This document shows, piece after piece, positions 47,900 through 60,779 of a stretch of DNA of 64,000 bases. The stretch covers positions 62,001-126,000 of the forward strand of contig CANNZV010001587.1 of assembly GCA_947561585.1 (NCBI GenBank), in the 5' to 3' direction. The translations under genes and the position numbers were made by a program. This DNA comes from Caprella mutica. Taxonomy: Eukaryota > Arthropoda > Malacostraca > Amphipoda > Caprellidae. Under the pieces are notes generated by a model. The model worked only from the letters and a program-made list of their open reading frames with translations. It was not told where the DNA came from and searched no databases. Within the stretch, counting starts at the first letter, position 1. Each line of letters starts with the position of its first letter.

Positions 47900-48290
47900 T
47901 CACTTTCCACGGAAGCAGAATTTTTGCTTCACAATCAACACAGGCAATAACTCTCGTGCTCTAACGATTAAAAAACTCGTCAATTTTTTACCAATTAAAA
48001 AAATGTGAACATACCCTCCTTTGTTTTTGAGATGATGGAGAAGGTTTGGGTATCCTTCAACACTGATGGCACTTAATCGAGCAGTGAGGAGGATTCGGCG
48101 TATCCAAACATTAGGCCTATTGTATACTAGTGTTTTCAACGCATAGAAAACGCCTCTTAAATTAATCAATGTTAAAAGAACGGAGAGCAAATGTGCAGTC
48201 TCTACTGACGTTTCTACTGCTTTGACTGTATGTGGTGCTCGGTCGTCAGGCGGTGGCAACGCGTCTGAAGACGTTGTCACCGCGGCGTTT
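47900..48290 (-). pseudogene. Possible PIF/Harbinger-like transposase N-terminal remnant
   Basis: A 126-codon - frame contains NVWIRRILLTARLSAISVEG, then YPNLLHHLKNKG and YVHIF. The pattern R-x-W-(I/V)-R ... R ... G-x-Y/F-x-x-L ... L resembles the region before the nuclease core in Harbinger transposases. No catalytic motifs follow. An imperfect hairpin (CGGTGGCAACG / CGTTGTCACCG) lies at about 48251-48283. Weak call. Confidence 0.25.
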
Positions 48291-49196
48291 CAAACGTAGG
48301 TCATACTATACCGGGCAGTATCAAAACAATTCTGTCGTTTCCTAAAATTGTAATATTTTTCCTTTTTTGTCGCAAACTAAATACAAAAGTTCATGACATT
48401 CTGTAATACTAGAGATATTTGTCTGGATATATTTTATGGTTTTCGAACATTATGTAGAAATGTTCGAAAGACATAGAATCACCTGTTGATAAGCTATTGG
48501 CTAAAACCCAGATGAGTGCGCCCAAGGCCTCTTATTGTTCATCTACTTTTGCCATAGGCATAGATGAACCACCGAAATACATCCTGCTAGCACGATGTGC
48601 ATCCATTAAGTTATTCTATTGTCAAGTAGTGGTTCTCTGAGAGCACCATGTATAGGCTGCATAGTGCTTCTGCGGCGCGTAAAACTCTGCATTTTCAATG
48701 CCTAGTATAGATTCAAGAAAATATAGTGAGGCGTCAGCAGTAGAAACACATCGTTTCACACGCTATAGTATAGAAGACTTCATCGAAGGGTAGCTTCATT
48801 GACTGCTCTGCTGTTTGTTCAGTGTACAACATTGAGTTTTTTAACCAGTTTTGACATAGACTTTTTTTCATTTGGCCTTCATCGAGTTTTTCAGTTCCCC
48901 CCCCCCCCCCGAAAAGTTTTGGTTCGCTTTCGATTTGATCGAAGGTTGCAGGGACTTCTATCAACTTAACTCTTGCGATCAAACTTAACAATGACTTGAT
49001 AAACTGTCTTCTTTGGGCATATGGTTATCCAACACATTATAATTCTGTAATGTTTATCAAAACCTTTCTAAATATTATTTATACTATCTTTTGGTTTATG
49101 GTGTCAAGATAATCTGAAAAAAATTATAATCATTAGAGGTATAGTTAGAAAAATATATGAATTACAGAAAATTTCCAATTTACCGCTCAGATCATT
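48291..49196. other. Spacer with a poly-C run
   Basis: A C tract of about 14 bases lies at 48897-48910. The 85-codon - frame around it is not convincing. Confidence 0.4.
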
Positions 49197-49206
49197 CATA
49201 TATTTC

Positions 49207-50112
49207 GTGGACCAACAGTTGGGCCCAAGACAATTGGGCCACGACAATTCGGTCCCAAGACAATTATATTATTTGCCCATATGCCCACTGTATTAACTTA
49301 ATTAAAGACCATTACTACTGTAATAACTATTGATGTGACAATATGCGTTTTGCATTTTGAGCATAACTACTATAATTTTCTGCTCTGAGATAGGTCATGT
49401 AAGCAACAAATCCTAGTTACAGTACCTCTATGATAGAAAATAAGAATGTAGCTATGTTACATGAAGAAACAATAGCAAATAAGAATGTGGGTATTTAAAG
49501 AAGGCCGTGGCCCACCAAGACATGCTGAAATTATTGGAACATACAAGTCGAATTTAAGTTAATGTGAATTTGTTGAAATCTGTTCACTGTTCAGTGTTCA
49601 ATATATAATTTTTTTATAAATTATTATTACAAAGTATATTCTCATAATCTCATTTTATCCCTACAACTATTCAATTTTTCTTAGTCCCATTTTATTAATT
49701 AAATATTACTGTGACAACTTTGTCAGACGATGTACGCTATACATTGGATCCACATGACATGATTCAAGTTAATACGACTAATTTAAATACTTCAATGATT
49801 TTCATTACACCGAAACATGATATTAGTATCCAAATGTGATTTAAAGGGCTTGCTAATATATACGTTATCAAGTATATCAATCGAATAAAAAAATTAAGAA
49901 ATTATTCTTAGAGAATATAAAGCATATTAAATTTTCAAAGATAATATTGTCACTACCCTAGTAATAATATAAGTAACACTTCTTTATTGTATATTCTGTA
50001 CAATTTTTTCTGGGGTCAATTGTTTTAAGGCCAATTTATTGTCTTGGGGACCAAATACCAAGTGCCCAATTGTTGTGGGCCCAATTGTCTTGGAGCCCAA
50101 ATGTCAGTGCAC
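49207..50112. mobile_element. MULE-like MITE (CCAAGACAATTGGGCC words), interrupted by a hAT element
   Basis: Left terminus GTGGACCAACAGTTGGGCCC and right terminus GTGCACTGACATTTGGGCTC (other strand) run into inverted repeats made of iterated (C)CAAGACAATTGGGCCC words. The flanks CATATATTT and TATATATTT agree at 8 of 9 positions. Removing the hAT insertion leaves a MITE of about 265 bp. Confidence 0.65.
49328..49960. mobile_element. hAT-type element, second copy of the 8.9-kb family, opposite orientation
   Basis: The right end is AATATTGTCACTACCCTA and the left end TATTGATGTGACAATATGC. Flanks GTAATAAC (49320-49327) and GTAATAAT (49961-49968) match at 7 of 8. An interior block, AAATTATTGGAACATACAAG followed by CGAATT-AGGTTAAT-like sequence, matches the reverse complement of 9370-9400, confirming the family. 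Confidence 0.75.
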
Positions 50113-50122
50113 TATATATTTG

Positions 50123-53100
50123 AATGAATATGTATGAAATGGAAAATAAAATTTGTCTAGCGATATTAGGTCTATATCGATATTTCATGAGTATAGAATA
50201 CATGTACGTGTTGAGAAAACTGAATTGAAACGAATTTAACGGAAACTCCAGCTAATAATGGTCGAGTAAATCACTTATAAAAGTACTAAGTGTGTGTCTT
50301 GAAAACACAAGACATACATATGTATAGTAAACATAAACTTGAAGCAAACAATCTGTGGACTAAGAATCAAGTCTCCGACTGCAGTCTGTAGTATCTTAGC
50401 AATAAATTATTTTATAATTATATGAACATCACTACTACAAAGAATGAATCGATAGGAGAAAAAAGATTTAAGAAAATTATTTTGTAACCATATACAGAAT
50501 GAATGTAGCAGTAAATCATACTGGAGACACTCATCCATCAACTCACAGTAACCATAAAACACGTATACCTGTCACACAAATATATCTTATCATTACTCTC
50601 CTTGGCTAGATCTATAATAGAAATAATCAGAAACAAATTAAAATTATTCGATATGCTGCTTTTTATTGTGGATTCAATAGAATAATTTAAAATATAAAGT
50701 AATAGTCACTCATTAGAAGTATACCAATCTAATTTCCAAGGTATTATCGAAATAAACTTTGCGTTTCACTGATTATTTTGTTTGATTTCATGTTAGACTC
50801 TTTATATATATTTATTTAGTAGTTAAAAATATTTGACTGTAGTTCTGATGATAAACTGTAATGATTGATCACTGTATGTTATTCAGGCTGTAGAGTGGAA
50901 AAAGGTCGGAAAGAGTGTTTGCCACTCTGTGATAGTGTATTTTGATATGCGCAGCTAATTTCTTCATATTTTTTTATCCAAATCTTTTTCTTTTTCAAGG
51001 AAATCTTCTATATATATTGCCATATCAAAATGTTGAATAACTATATTATTTAAATCTTACTTGCAGGCAAAACATCTAACATCTGTCAATAAACAAAGCC
51101 GTTCGTTGTTCACTTTTTGATTAGTGTAGTATAAAGTTACGATAAAAATAAACATTGATTATTAATTCATATTTTAGTTGTTAAGAGAAAGTCGATACAA
51201 TTTGAAATTCGATCATGCATAATAAACCTTACACGACTGTTTTAATTTAAAATGTAAGAATACAATATAAAGTGAGTTTTTAACTTGTTACCGTTTAGTT
51301 TTGTTTTTGGTTATCACAGGATGACGTAAGACTTTTCTGACTTCTTTTTAAAATAATGGAATCTAAACAACTAGTATTTCACTCGTTGCTGCAGTCATTT
51401 TTTCAGTTTGTGAAGATAATTTGTAGTCATTATAGAAATGTCCTACTAAGTTTTTCTTATGAAATTTGTCGTTCCTTGAAATTTAGAATTTTCCTTCTTT
51501 TTTGATCATTTTTCCGTTTTCTTCAAATATTGAGGGTCTCGCGCTAAATTTTTAATTTAACCTATGAATCTAATTAGATGAAAACTGTACTGAAAATTGG
51601 AAATATTTTATATGATCAAGTAGGTAGAGTTCCTATTTCATATTGAAGTTGTCTAAGATGAATATCATTAAATTATACTAGATATGAATATTGAAAACAC
51701 TTTATCGTAAGTGCATAAAATACTATAAAGTTTGATTACCTTTTCAAATTGTGCGTGTAAAATTATCCCACCGTTATAATAAGTCATTTAATAAGTTTTC
51801 TATAGAGATTATATGGTCATAATCAAGAGGTGATAATTGAGTAGCCAGACATTTATTTTAGATGCTAAAGATTTATGAACTTATCAATTTCATTACAGTA
51901 ACAAAAAATAAATTAACGGACTATTTTATTATTCATTATTTTATCTTTTTATTATTATTTTATTATTATAAATAAAACCTATCTACCAAATTGAATATCA
52001 AATTTGGGTTTTATAGAATTTTTTGCAGGCGATGGTACATAACAACAAGGGCCCCATTGCCATTATGGGGGTCATTATAATTCATTTCTTCACCGAAGGC
52101 AGTCCCTTCAAATTAAAGAGCTAATTAATGACGAACTGACTAGTGTTCGCTAATCATGGATTGTTGTGGCGATACCATTGTTCACAGTGTGAAGTGTGAA
52201 GTTACCTTGCCACTAATTAGGTTATAGGTGTTCGCAAACTAATTACAACTTGCTGACTTCACTTTCTAAATCATCACTAGGAACTTTTCAAAGAGATTTG
52301 TTTGTTCGTCTCTTCTTGTGTTTTCAATTGTATCAAAGAATAAACTGGTAAATGAATATAGTCTTTTATATTGTATGGGTATATTGCAGTTAAAAGTGTC
52401 TGTCGTTGCACAGGAGTTAATTGTGAACATGTGAAGAACGTAACTCTCCTGCTTCAGTAGATTAATATTGATGGCTTCTCTTGTCAAAAAAGTCTCTGAG
52501 ATTTTAAAGCATAATACTTAATGGAGAAAATTCAGTACCAAGACTCATGTATTCTGTGCTTGAAATGTTTGAAGATGAAATTTAGAGGGCTGTAAAAGCA
52601 ACTCGTTAAATGTTTCTTTATCCCCATACTTTATTTAAATAACACCAAGACAAACCGCACAACATCACCTGAAGCGAAATTGTAATCTGCAATCGTCAAT
52701 CATTACCCATGTGCTAAAATAGCCAATATATTATGCTTATAACGAGAGGCAACTGAAAAAGTGGACCATCGTCGCACCAATAAATACGTCCCATAATAAG
52801 GATTTATATCTATATAAACATGTGTAGGTATAACACTCGCACTGACACTTACGCAGGTGATGTGCCATCAATCTCCGCTACAATGCGATGCGCGGGACAC
52901 AACCTCTAGGACCTTAGCTTCGAGCATCACTTTTATGCGTAGCTGGTAAGCTAATCTTGATGTATGGTCAATTTATTTGTACTCCAAGTACTCTTGACAA
53001 AGAATGACAAAACAAAATTTGAACATGAGAAAATGGAAACTATTAGAGTTAAAGTTAATTAGATGTATAGTTGTTTTAGTGATGTACTTCAAATTAGAAT

Positions 53101-53918
53101 TGAATTAATATGGGTTATTTGGGGTAGTTCTATGACTAAATAAAAGGTACATGATACAGACTAGTAGATTTCTAAATGAATATTGGACACTTTTTACAGC
53201 TCCAGATCTATTTTACTGAAATTAGAGTTTTTTAGTTTCCAATGTTTATTGATTAATCCAAATCATACAAAATCGTAATATTTCTTCCATTTTGGACGTT
53301 TTCAAATATGTCCTTATATAGAATATAGCTTCAAATGCACTAGGCAACTAAGTTACTAGAAGTAAGCCATTACGGCTCCAATACCAATATGAGAACAAAC
53401 CAAAGTTTTTAAGGGAAGCTTCCACAAAATTTTGAATAAAGACTAATCTTAACTATTAATTATTTTGGTATGTTGTGAAGTTATTCACATTTGGATATAA
53501 AATAGAATCTGCTTTAAAGGTTTACTATAATTTTAGAAGGTTTTATAATATAAATGTTTTCACATAAAATCCCATAATTATCAAAATTAATAGTAACATG
53601 AACAATATATTTTTTAATATTTTTGTTTTGCAATCGATAGTAGTAATTCGAAACAGTATTTTCTAAATTAACTCTCATTCGAAAATATTGACTGGATATA
53701 GACCACATCATAACGAATAATATAAGACACAATAAAGAATATATCAATTTAACAATATATGTACAAAACAAAATCACAACCTATTACTAATTCATGCTAT
53801 ATTTCATTTACAATCACATATAAATTTTTTTTCGTATATTTTCTATTTTATTTACCTTTTAAACTTTGGTAAACAATCAAACCTACCAATTACTTAATTA
53901 ACACCATATATGTAGACT
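50123..53918. other. Spacer, no supported gene; one unusual patch
   Basis: Mostly featureless AT-rich DNA. At 52030-52260 a less AT-rich stretch holds CCATTGCCATTATGGGGGTC, TAATTAATGACG and other TAATTA/ATTA words, and follows a splice-acceptor-like TTTTTTGCAG at 52019-52028. Confidence 0.4.
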
Positions 53919-54006
53919 ACAAAGCATCCTATGTTCAATTACAAAGCATCCTATGTTCAACTGCAAAGCATCCTATGTTCAATTACAAAGCATCCTATGT
54001 TCAAGT
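53919..54006. repeat. 22-bp tandem repeat, 4 units, just upstream of a TATA box
   Basis: Units are ACAAAGCATCCTATGTTCAA plus TT/CT/GT, nearly identical, ending 66 bp before a TATA box. Confidence 0.9.
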
Positions 54007-54072
54007 AAAGGTTGGCTGTGCCCATAGAGTAACAAATTTACATGTTTATAACGGTAGGAGGCTATTGGTCGA

Positions 54073-54110
54073 TATATAAATAGGTCGTTAGGCGTTATAT
54101 ACTCTCATTC
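54073..54110 (+). promoter_or_regulatory. Candidate TATA promoter, gene unknown
   Basis: TATATAAATA at 54073-54082 has a TTCATACACC start-like site about 30 bp downstream and an A/C-rich leader with no ATG until 54174, where a 15-codon frame (MNATELHAAQ) begins. No splice donor or second exon could be identified, so this may be the first exon of a gene with distant exons, or chance. Confidence 0.35.
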
Positions 54111-57100
54111 ATACACCCAAAACATACAAACAACAAACCATTGTTTTAAGTGCTAATTGATTCGTACTGATAAATGAACGCAACAGAACTGCATGCCGCA
54201 CAGAAAATAAATCAAGCCTAAAGTTGATTGGCTTTTGAAGTTTCTTCCCGCAGAAAAGAGACCTCGTATGTGACTACACAATGTATATACGCATGATTTA
54301 TTATTTACATGAACCTTGTTAAATTATGCATGGAATTTTAATTCCCCTGACCTGTCGTAAGCGGATGTCTTATTTATTTCTCCAAAAACGTGCCTTGAAA
54401 ATTGAGCTTTGCACTTTTCGTTTCTTGAAATTGATATTCGACTGGAACCACGGCGTGATTTGTAGCTTATTTATTCTTCACCTTACAGTTGTCCTAATTG
54501 TCTTTGTAATAGGAGTAGTGGAAACATAGGTATAGATGTACTTTTTATCAAACTGCACAATGGATTCTTCCATGTCATCACCAAGCTATAGACAAGAAAA
54601 TGACTTCATTTCCATAACGAATTCATCTTCGACTTGGAGTAAAAAACTCTTCCTAATTTAAAGATCCAATATTTCACCCTCGAAAGGTCAGAATTGAGAT
54701 ATTTTCACAGCAGTTGATGGACATGTAAATAATTAATGGAGGTGGTGAACATTGCTAATGTTTAATGGATCATTTTTGGTAACCTTCCCACGAAGCTGAG
54801 CCTGGCTTTGATTATTGATGAGATATCGAGAATTACAGGGTTACTCTCCTAGATTGAATGAAGTAGTATGAGGTCATTCGATGTGTGTTGCATTTCTCTG
54901 ATTTCGGTAAATGAATTCTCTCCAACAAACTAAATAAACTCCAATAAATAATCTAGAAAAGATAGTTGAATAGGTAGAATGTTTTGAAACCATTACTATT
55001 GTAATTATAATCAACAAGAATAAGAATGATCTCATTTATGCAGTATAATGGACATGAATACAGTAAAAGAAAATATAAAAATTATATAAAATGCTTTAAC
55101 AAGCAAATCATTTTGTTATTTGAATGGGAAATATGTTATCTAATGAGTGATGTGTTGCTAGTTCGTGTCATATCTGATCACAGAGTTGGTTGTGGCAGAG
55201 AAATCTAAAGGGAGGAGTAGTGGATTTCTGTCCAACTGAGATGTAATCCGTCTCACTCCTTCTTTGTCAGTCTCTTCGCTGAATGATAATCCTTCTGTGA
55301 GGAGCTTAGCCCATCATAAGGAATGTGGGAACTAATCTCTCACAGTACTTCTCAGTTTGCTCATTATCAAGGATTCCTCTCTATGAAATTAATGACAGCT
55401 AATTGTGTTGCTTTTCAAGTAGGTATGACTTTGTGTGCATTCTTCTTCAAGAACTTTCTTGATAATTCATTTGTCCAGTATTGTGTTTGATAAAAATTTA
55501 AATTGGTTCGATAGATATTAAACAATATTCACAATATTGTAGTAAAAATATGAATTAATTAAAGTGCTTTTTTACTGCATATATCATCAGATTGTGTACA
55601 GTCAAATATTAAAATACGGACAAGTGAGGTTAAACTAAAAAAAATTAGATTTACCATATCATTTACAATATCTTCGAATCTAATAATAATTCTTAATTAA
55701 AATTGAGCACAAACCAATTCTCTTGATTTTACTTTCAAAATATAAGTTCACAATTTTACCAAGAGACCACAGCAAAAACAGAACTAATGGCGAGACCAGA
55801 AAATACTAATTTAATTAGCTTGCAAAAACATATGTTGTTGACAGCAAAACAAATGGTCAAGGCATCCAAATTCTCACATTGCTAATAAAGAAAATAAGAA
55901 GTGAAACGTAAACTCCTCTTGGAAGAACGTAAAAAATAAGGAAAATAATTATTACAGTTGCTATTTTTCAGTATTTTTTTAATGTTATATGAAAGTGAAG
56001 ATAATTGATTTTAGTGTCATATATTCTTTTGCAGTTGGGCAGAGATAGATATAATATTTAATTAACACATTAAGTTCTCAATTCACCTTATAATATATCA
56101 AATAACGTATTGAAATTCACTCCATCATTTCGTCTCAATGGAAAGAGACCTTCCCTTTAATATTTCCCATGCTATCTCGCCCCTCCATATAAGAATTTAA
56201 CCTCTAGAAGTGTCACTCACGAAATCGTTTCACGTGGATGCAGTGTTTAAAAGCGACATCTAGCGGGGTTCCCATGCCCTGCCCAAACTCTTGCAACACC
56301 CTTCTCAGAGTGAGATCGTGATATTTCCATGGAAATGGATATATATATTCAGGTGTAGCAAGGCCACTCTAGCAATGGGAAAACTGTAATGTCAAAAAGG
56401 GTGTCAGTGTAACCAATTAAATTGACTAAGAAAAATATTATATTGTAGATCATAGCGATGAAATTGATTAAAGTTAATGATAGGTTTGAAAACTTTCGTC
56501 GGCAATTATGATATTAAAAGAAATTTCAATTTGATAAAATTATAATCCTAGCTTGCCTTTGTCTATCTAGCGACTGCATTGGAGTGAGTGTTATTTTGCT
56601 GTAAAGTTTCCCTTCCAAATAAAGAATAATCATCTCCCGATTATAGGTAGGTACCTACCTTTGAGTTTTATTTCTTCATTTCCTCAAAAAAGATAATCTC
56701 ATCACAGGAAAAACTTCACTAAATTAAATGTTTTCTATTAATACTATTTACGAATAAAAATATTTTAGCTTTCAAATTTAATTACAATTAATGTACCTGT
56801 TACGATAGAGTATATTTTCTATTAAATTCTGCAACTACATTAACAAGAATTCCTCTCAATTAATTGCTGAAATAAAAGATGTTGAGGTGACACAAGGCCT
56901 CACTATAATTACCTCTTTTATTGATGCCATACCCAAGTACGTCAAAGGCAACCAGCAATCACATAACAGTGTGTTCTTTTTGCTATAGAAATAGCATTGT
57001 CAGACAGATAGTAGAGAGGCGGGTCACGCCCTAAGGTCACTTCCTTCCCATAGCAATCATACATTCTTGTAGTAATGATGATAGAGATGAATAAGCAGCT

Positions 57101-59377
57101 TGTACCTCAGGTCTAGTGGTTAACTTAGCCATAACATAGTAATGCTAGCATCAAATTAAGCAATGATCTATTTCTTTAGATGCTTTTCCTTCAAGCGTGT
57201 CAATGATTTATTCGAATGTGTCAGCAATGAGGAGACATTTCCTGGCGAAGTACGTATTGGTGCAGCTGGAAATGAGGGTTTGGCAGAAAAAAAGTGACTG
57301 ATAAATCAAGATGATGAGGCGGTGGATGGAGTGGATTGTCGTCAGGCAATTAATAAGGATAGAGGTTCTGTGTTTGGACCTTATAACTCTTGTAGACTCT
57401 GAGAGAGAAAATGAAAGTTCTGGAATGATGCACACAAAGATAATAATTTAAATTATTGGATTATGTTTATTGTTAAATGTTTTGTAAAGATTTAATTTGC
57501 TTTATTGAAAGCAGTGGAAATCTTTCTTCAATAAATTGCAATCAAGATATTTTATTATCATATGAAATTATACTCTTTTTTTCATTTAATTGCAGGTGTT
57601 TCATTAAAAAGTTCATTTAACTGTAAATATCAATGACCTTTCATTTTGTATAACTTATTATAAGGTGACGATGCATTTTTTCCAATCTACAGCTCCTTTC
57701 ATTCAAATGAAGCTGTCAAACCAACTGCATCTACAACCGAACATGTGACGCTTGCACATCAACTTACTTTTTTTATAAAGATAACATATAAAAAAAACAT
57801 ACATTGCCGTGTATGGTACAATGTAGTATAGTGTGTTAATTAGCAGCAGATACCTGTCTATGATTACTTTGCTGTCACCAGGTCTGAGTAAATGAAAATA
57901 AAAACAACTTAATGCTTATACCGATAGTATCGGGCAGACGCTGTTACTGTATATGTCGCAGCTAAAATATAACTTGAAGTCAACGACACGGTGACCATAA
58001 ATAATAATAATAGTGCCATACCGCAATTGGACATACACGATATAATTTGCTAACCTAAATGCCTGTTTGTGTTTGATTGGTCCATCTATATAATTTCTCT
58101 TCATCATATATATCTAATATTAAATATTGTTCGCTAAGGAGAAATATGAGCCAAAGTGTGCGATGATCTCAACCCATATAAGATTTACTGGCATCTAAAG
58201 TTACAGCTTCATATTATTAACTCGCGAACTTGGAGACGAATTACCCATAATGCATGTACAAATACCATCAATCTACAGTGATTTGTTTTTGTTGAGCCAA
58301 TGTGTTTTGTAGGTGTAACTATGAGGGTGTAACCAAGCCTATATCAATGTCTCCAAAATATCTGCTCATAAATTGACAGATGCACACCAAGTTTGCACAC
58401 CTAAAAGCTTTCTGAAGTCTCCAGTCAATTGCTATCATTTTCTTCTATTTTGTTACATTAGCAACTAGGGATTACTATGATTAATGGGAATTGTGTTTGA
58501 TTTTAGGACTCCCTAGATGATTTTTAAGGTTCTTGTTCATGAACTTAGTTTTCTTTGGAGTCTGGAGAGTTGACTTCAATTCATTGTTCAGATGTTTTTA
58601 TATCGATGAGTCAGATTATATATGAGACTATGTAACCGCAGAACGTTCAGAAGATGGTGTGTTGAGATTATTTAAACAGTAGTTGACAATTTGATGAATG
58701 CTTGTGGGGCACAGCCTCCATTGGTGTGAAGATTGAGTCATTTGAATCAACAGAATATCAGCCCGTTAAACCTCATATCCTATTAATTTGAGACAGTAAT
58801 GTACTTTTCTTTCTATTTTCAAGCTTTCCAATAGCCGTATGTTTGTTATAAATTAGTAAGGTTATTGTTTGAGATTCTTTAGAAATAGAAAATTTTGATA
58901 ACGACATCAAGGACCATTGCAGATCCTTTGCAATGTTTCACTAAAATCTTCCCCGACTTTATCTCCACACGCTATCTATGATTACATTTAATGAAAAAGA
59001 TTAAAGTCACCAATGATGTAGAGGGTATTTTCATTCACGATCATCGCCTGTTTTCTCAAAACTTTCACCGATCATCGCAGATTTAAGGAGGGTGATACCA
59101 GGGATGACTATCGATGATTACAGCTGTAATTCTCTACGTTGATTGCGTATACGATACATGTATAATTAGATATACTTGTCACCATGCAATTATAGTCCCT
59201 CGTATATTTCTTGAACCAGCCAAGATTTATAATTTTTAACTTTAATTAATCCTCTGATATGAAAATACTCTACAAATAGACAAAGACCTTATAATTAAAC
59301 CATCGGAGAATTAACTAATTAATTAAGGAAAAAAATACTGCCAAATATATGATAAATAAATATAGTACAAGTTTATA
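54111..59377. other. Spacer, no supported gene
   Basis: Open frames of 60-75 codons (54326, 55026, 57208-, 57916-) lack support. AGCGACATCTAGCGGGG at 56252-56268 resembles the insect CTCF-type core (GCGCCATCTAGCGG). Confidence 0.4.
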
Positions 59378-59379
59378 TA

Positions 59380-60233
59380 CAGGGTGTCCCAGCGTGACGG
59401 GACCTGAAAGAAACTGTTATAACATAAAAAGTTTGAAAGTATGATAAAAAACAAATACACCATTTAAAATAAATTTTTTATGATACTGCGATAAGTCACA
59501 ATTTAAATTAAAATTTACTTCGAACCCTTCATAATGCATGAATATTTGTACAACATACCATCTTAATATCAGCGTAGCTAAAGATCAGAAATCTTTACCA
59601 TCGAAGAGGTAAATTAAAAATGTGCCAGAAACCTGGATGAACACATGTTAAAGGAACGTCAGAAATTGATACTGTGAAACAACGATTGGGACCTACTTCT
59701 TGAATCTCTATTAGACTGTTAGCACAAGAAACATAAACTTCAAAAATTACTTTTGCACCCTAAGTTAAGAATGTTTCAATCTTTAACCACATAAAACTCA
59801 AATTGTAGTCCTATCCATTGCAGGGCCATAGAAAAGACTAGGATTTGCTAAATGGTTAAAGCACGAAACTTTGAACGACCCTACATTCTTATTTCTATAG
59901 TTTCATATAAAGTATATTTTCACCTGAAAAGAAAGCATAACAAACAAAATGATAGAATTTGTGGCTCTGAAAACCCACACGCAACAAACAAAATACTGTT
60001 GCTTCCTCCACTTGTTACCATTTGGTATAGAAAAATTCCCTTAAAATTATCGGCCAATATAATTTTAATGTCACGACTAAATAGAAATATTCCGAAAAGA
60101 TTAATTAAGAAAGTTAGTCAAAGTATATAGTTTTTTAATTCCCCTTTAAATGATGCATTTGTTTTTTTTCCTACTTTTGAACTTTTTGAGTTATATCAGT
60201 TTCTTTCAGGTCCCGTATTGGTGGGACACCCTG
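59380..60233. mobile_element. TIR element (CAGGGTGTCCCA) with TA flanks, about 95-bp inverted repeats
   Basis: Left CAGGGTGTCCCAGCGTGACG and right (other strand) CAGGGTGTCCCACCAATACG both continue as GGACCTGAAAGAAACTG and CAAAAAGTT-like sequence for about 95 bp. TA flanks both ends (59378-59379 and 60234-60235). The 92-codon frame at 59852 is internal and not recognisable as a transposase. CAGGGTGTC termini also occur on the 8121 palindrome, but the sequences differ further in. Confidence 0.75.
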
Positions 60234-60779
60234 TACATAGAAAATATATTAAATATAATAACTGATAAATTGCCTGTTTAAGGAGGAACCTTCCCACCAA
60301 ATTTGTTCAATATGGAGCGATCAAATAAGTTATAATGAGATAAAGTTATTCATGTGCCTTATATATTGTGCAGATTTTATCCATAATTTGCATTGTTTTA
60401 TGGGTATTGAATACTAACCTTCAATGTATGCACTAATTAATTCACTCATTTTACTATATTTCAAGCAAAATACAAAGTGAGATAATGATAGAATTGAAAG
60501 TTGTATGGGAGTGTTTATAACTAGCAATAATGTCTATATTTGATCAACTGCATGCATTAAACTATATTAAAAACATTCATGGAAATTAATGTAGATTGAA
60601 CCTCAAATATAAGGAATCACCTTGAATAACTGTATATTTTAAAATAATTAAAAAATCAATAATAGTAATACGTTAAGTTTCCTATTTATGGATTTAAATT
60701 ATGAAATAGGAAAAGACATCGGAAATAAATGTATAATTAGTGAAAAATAGCAGGCATCAAGTTTCAGCAATTTCCATTG

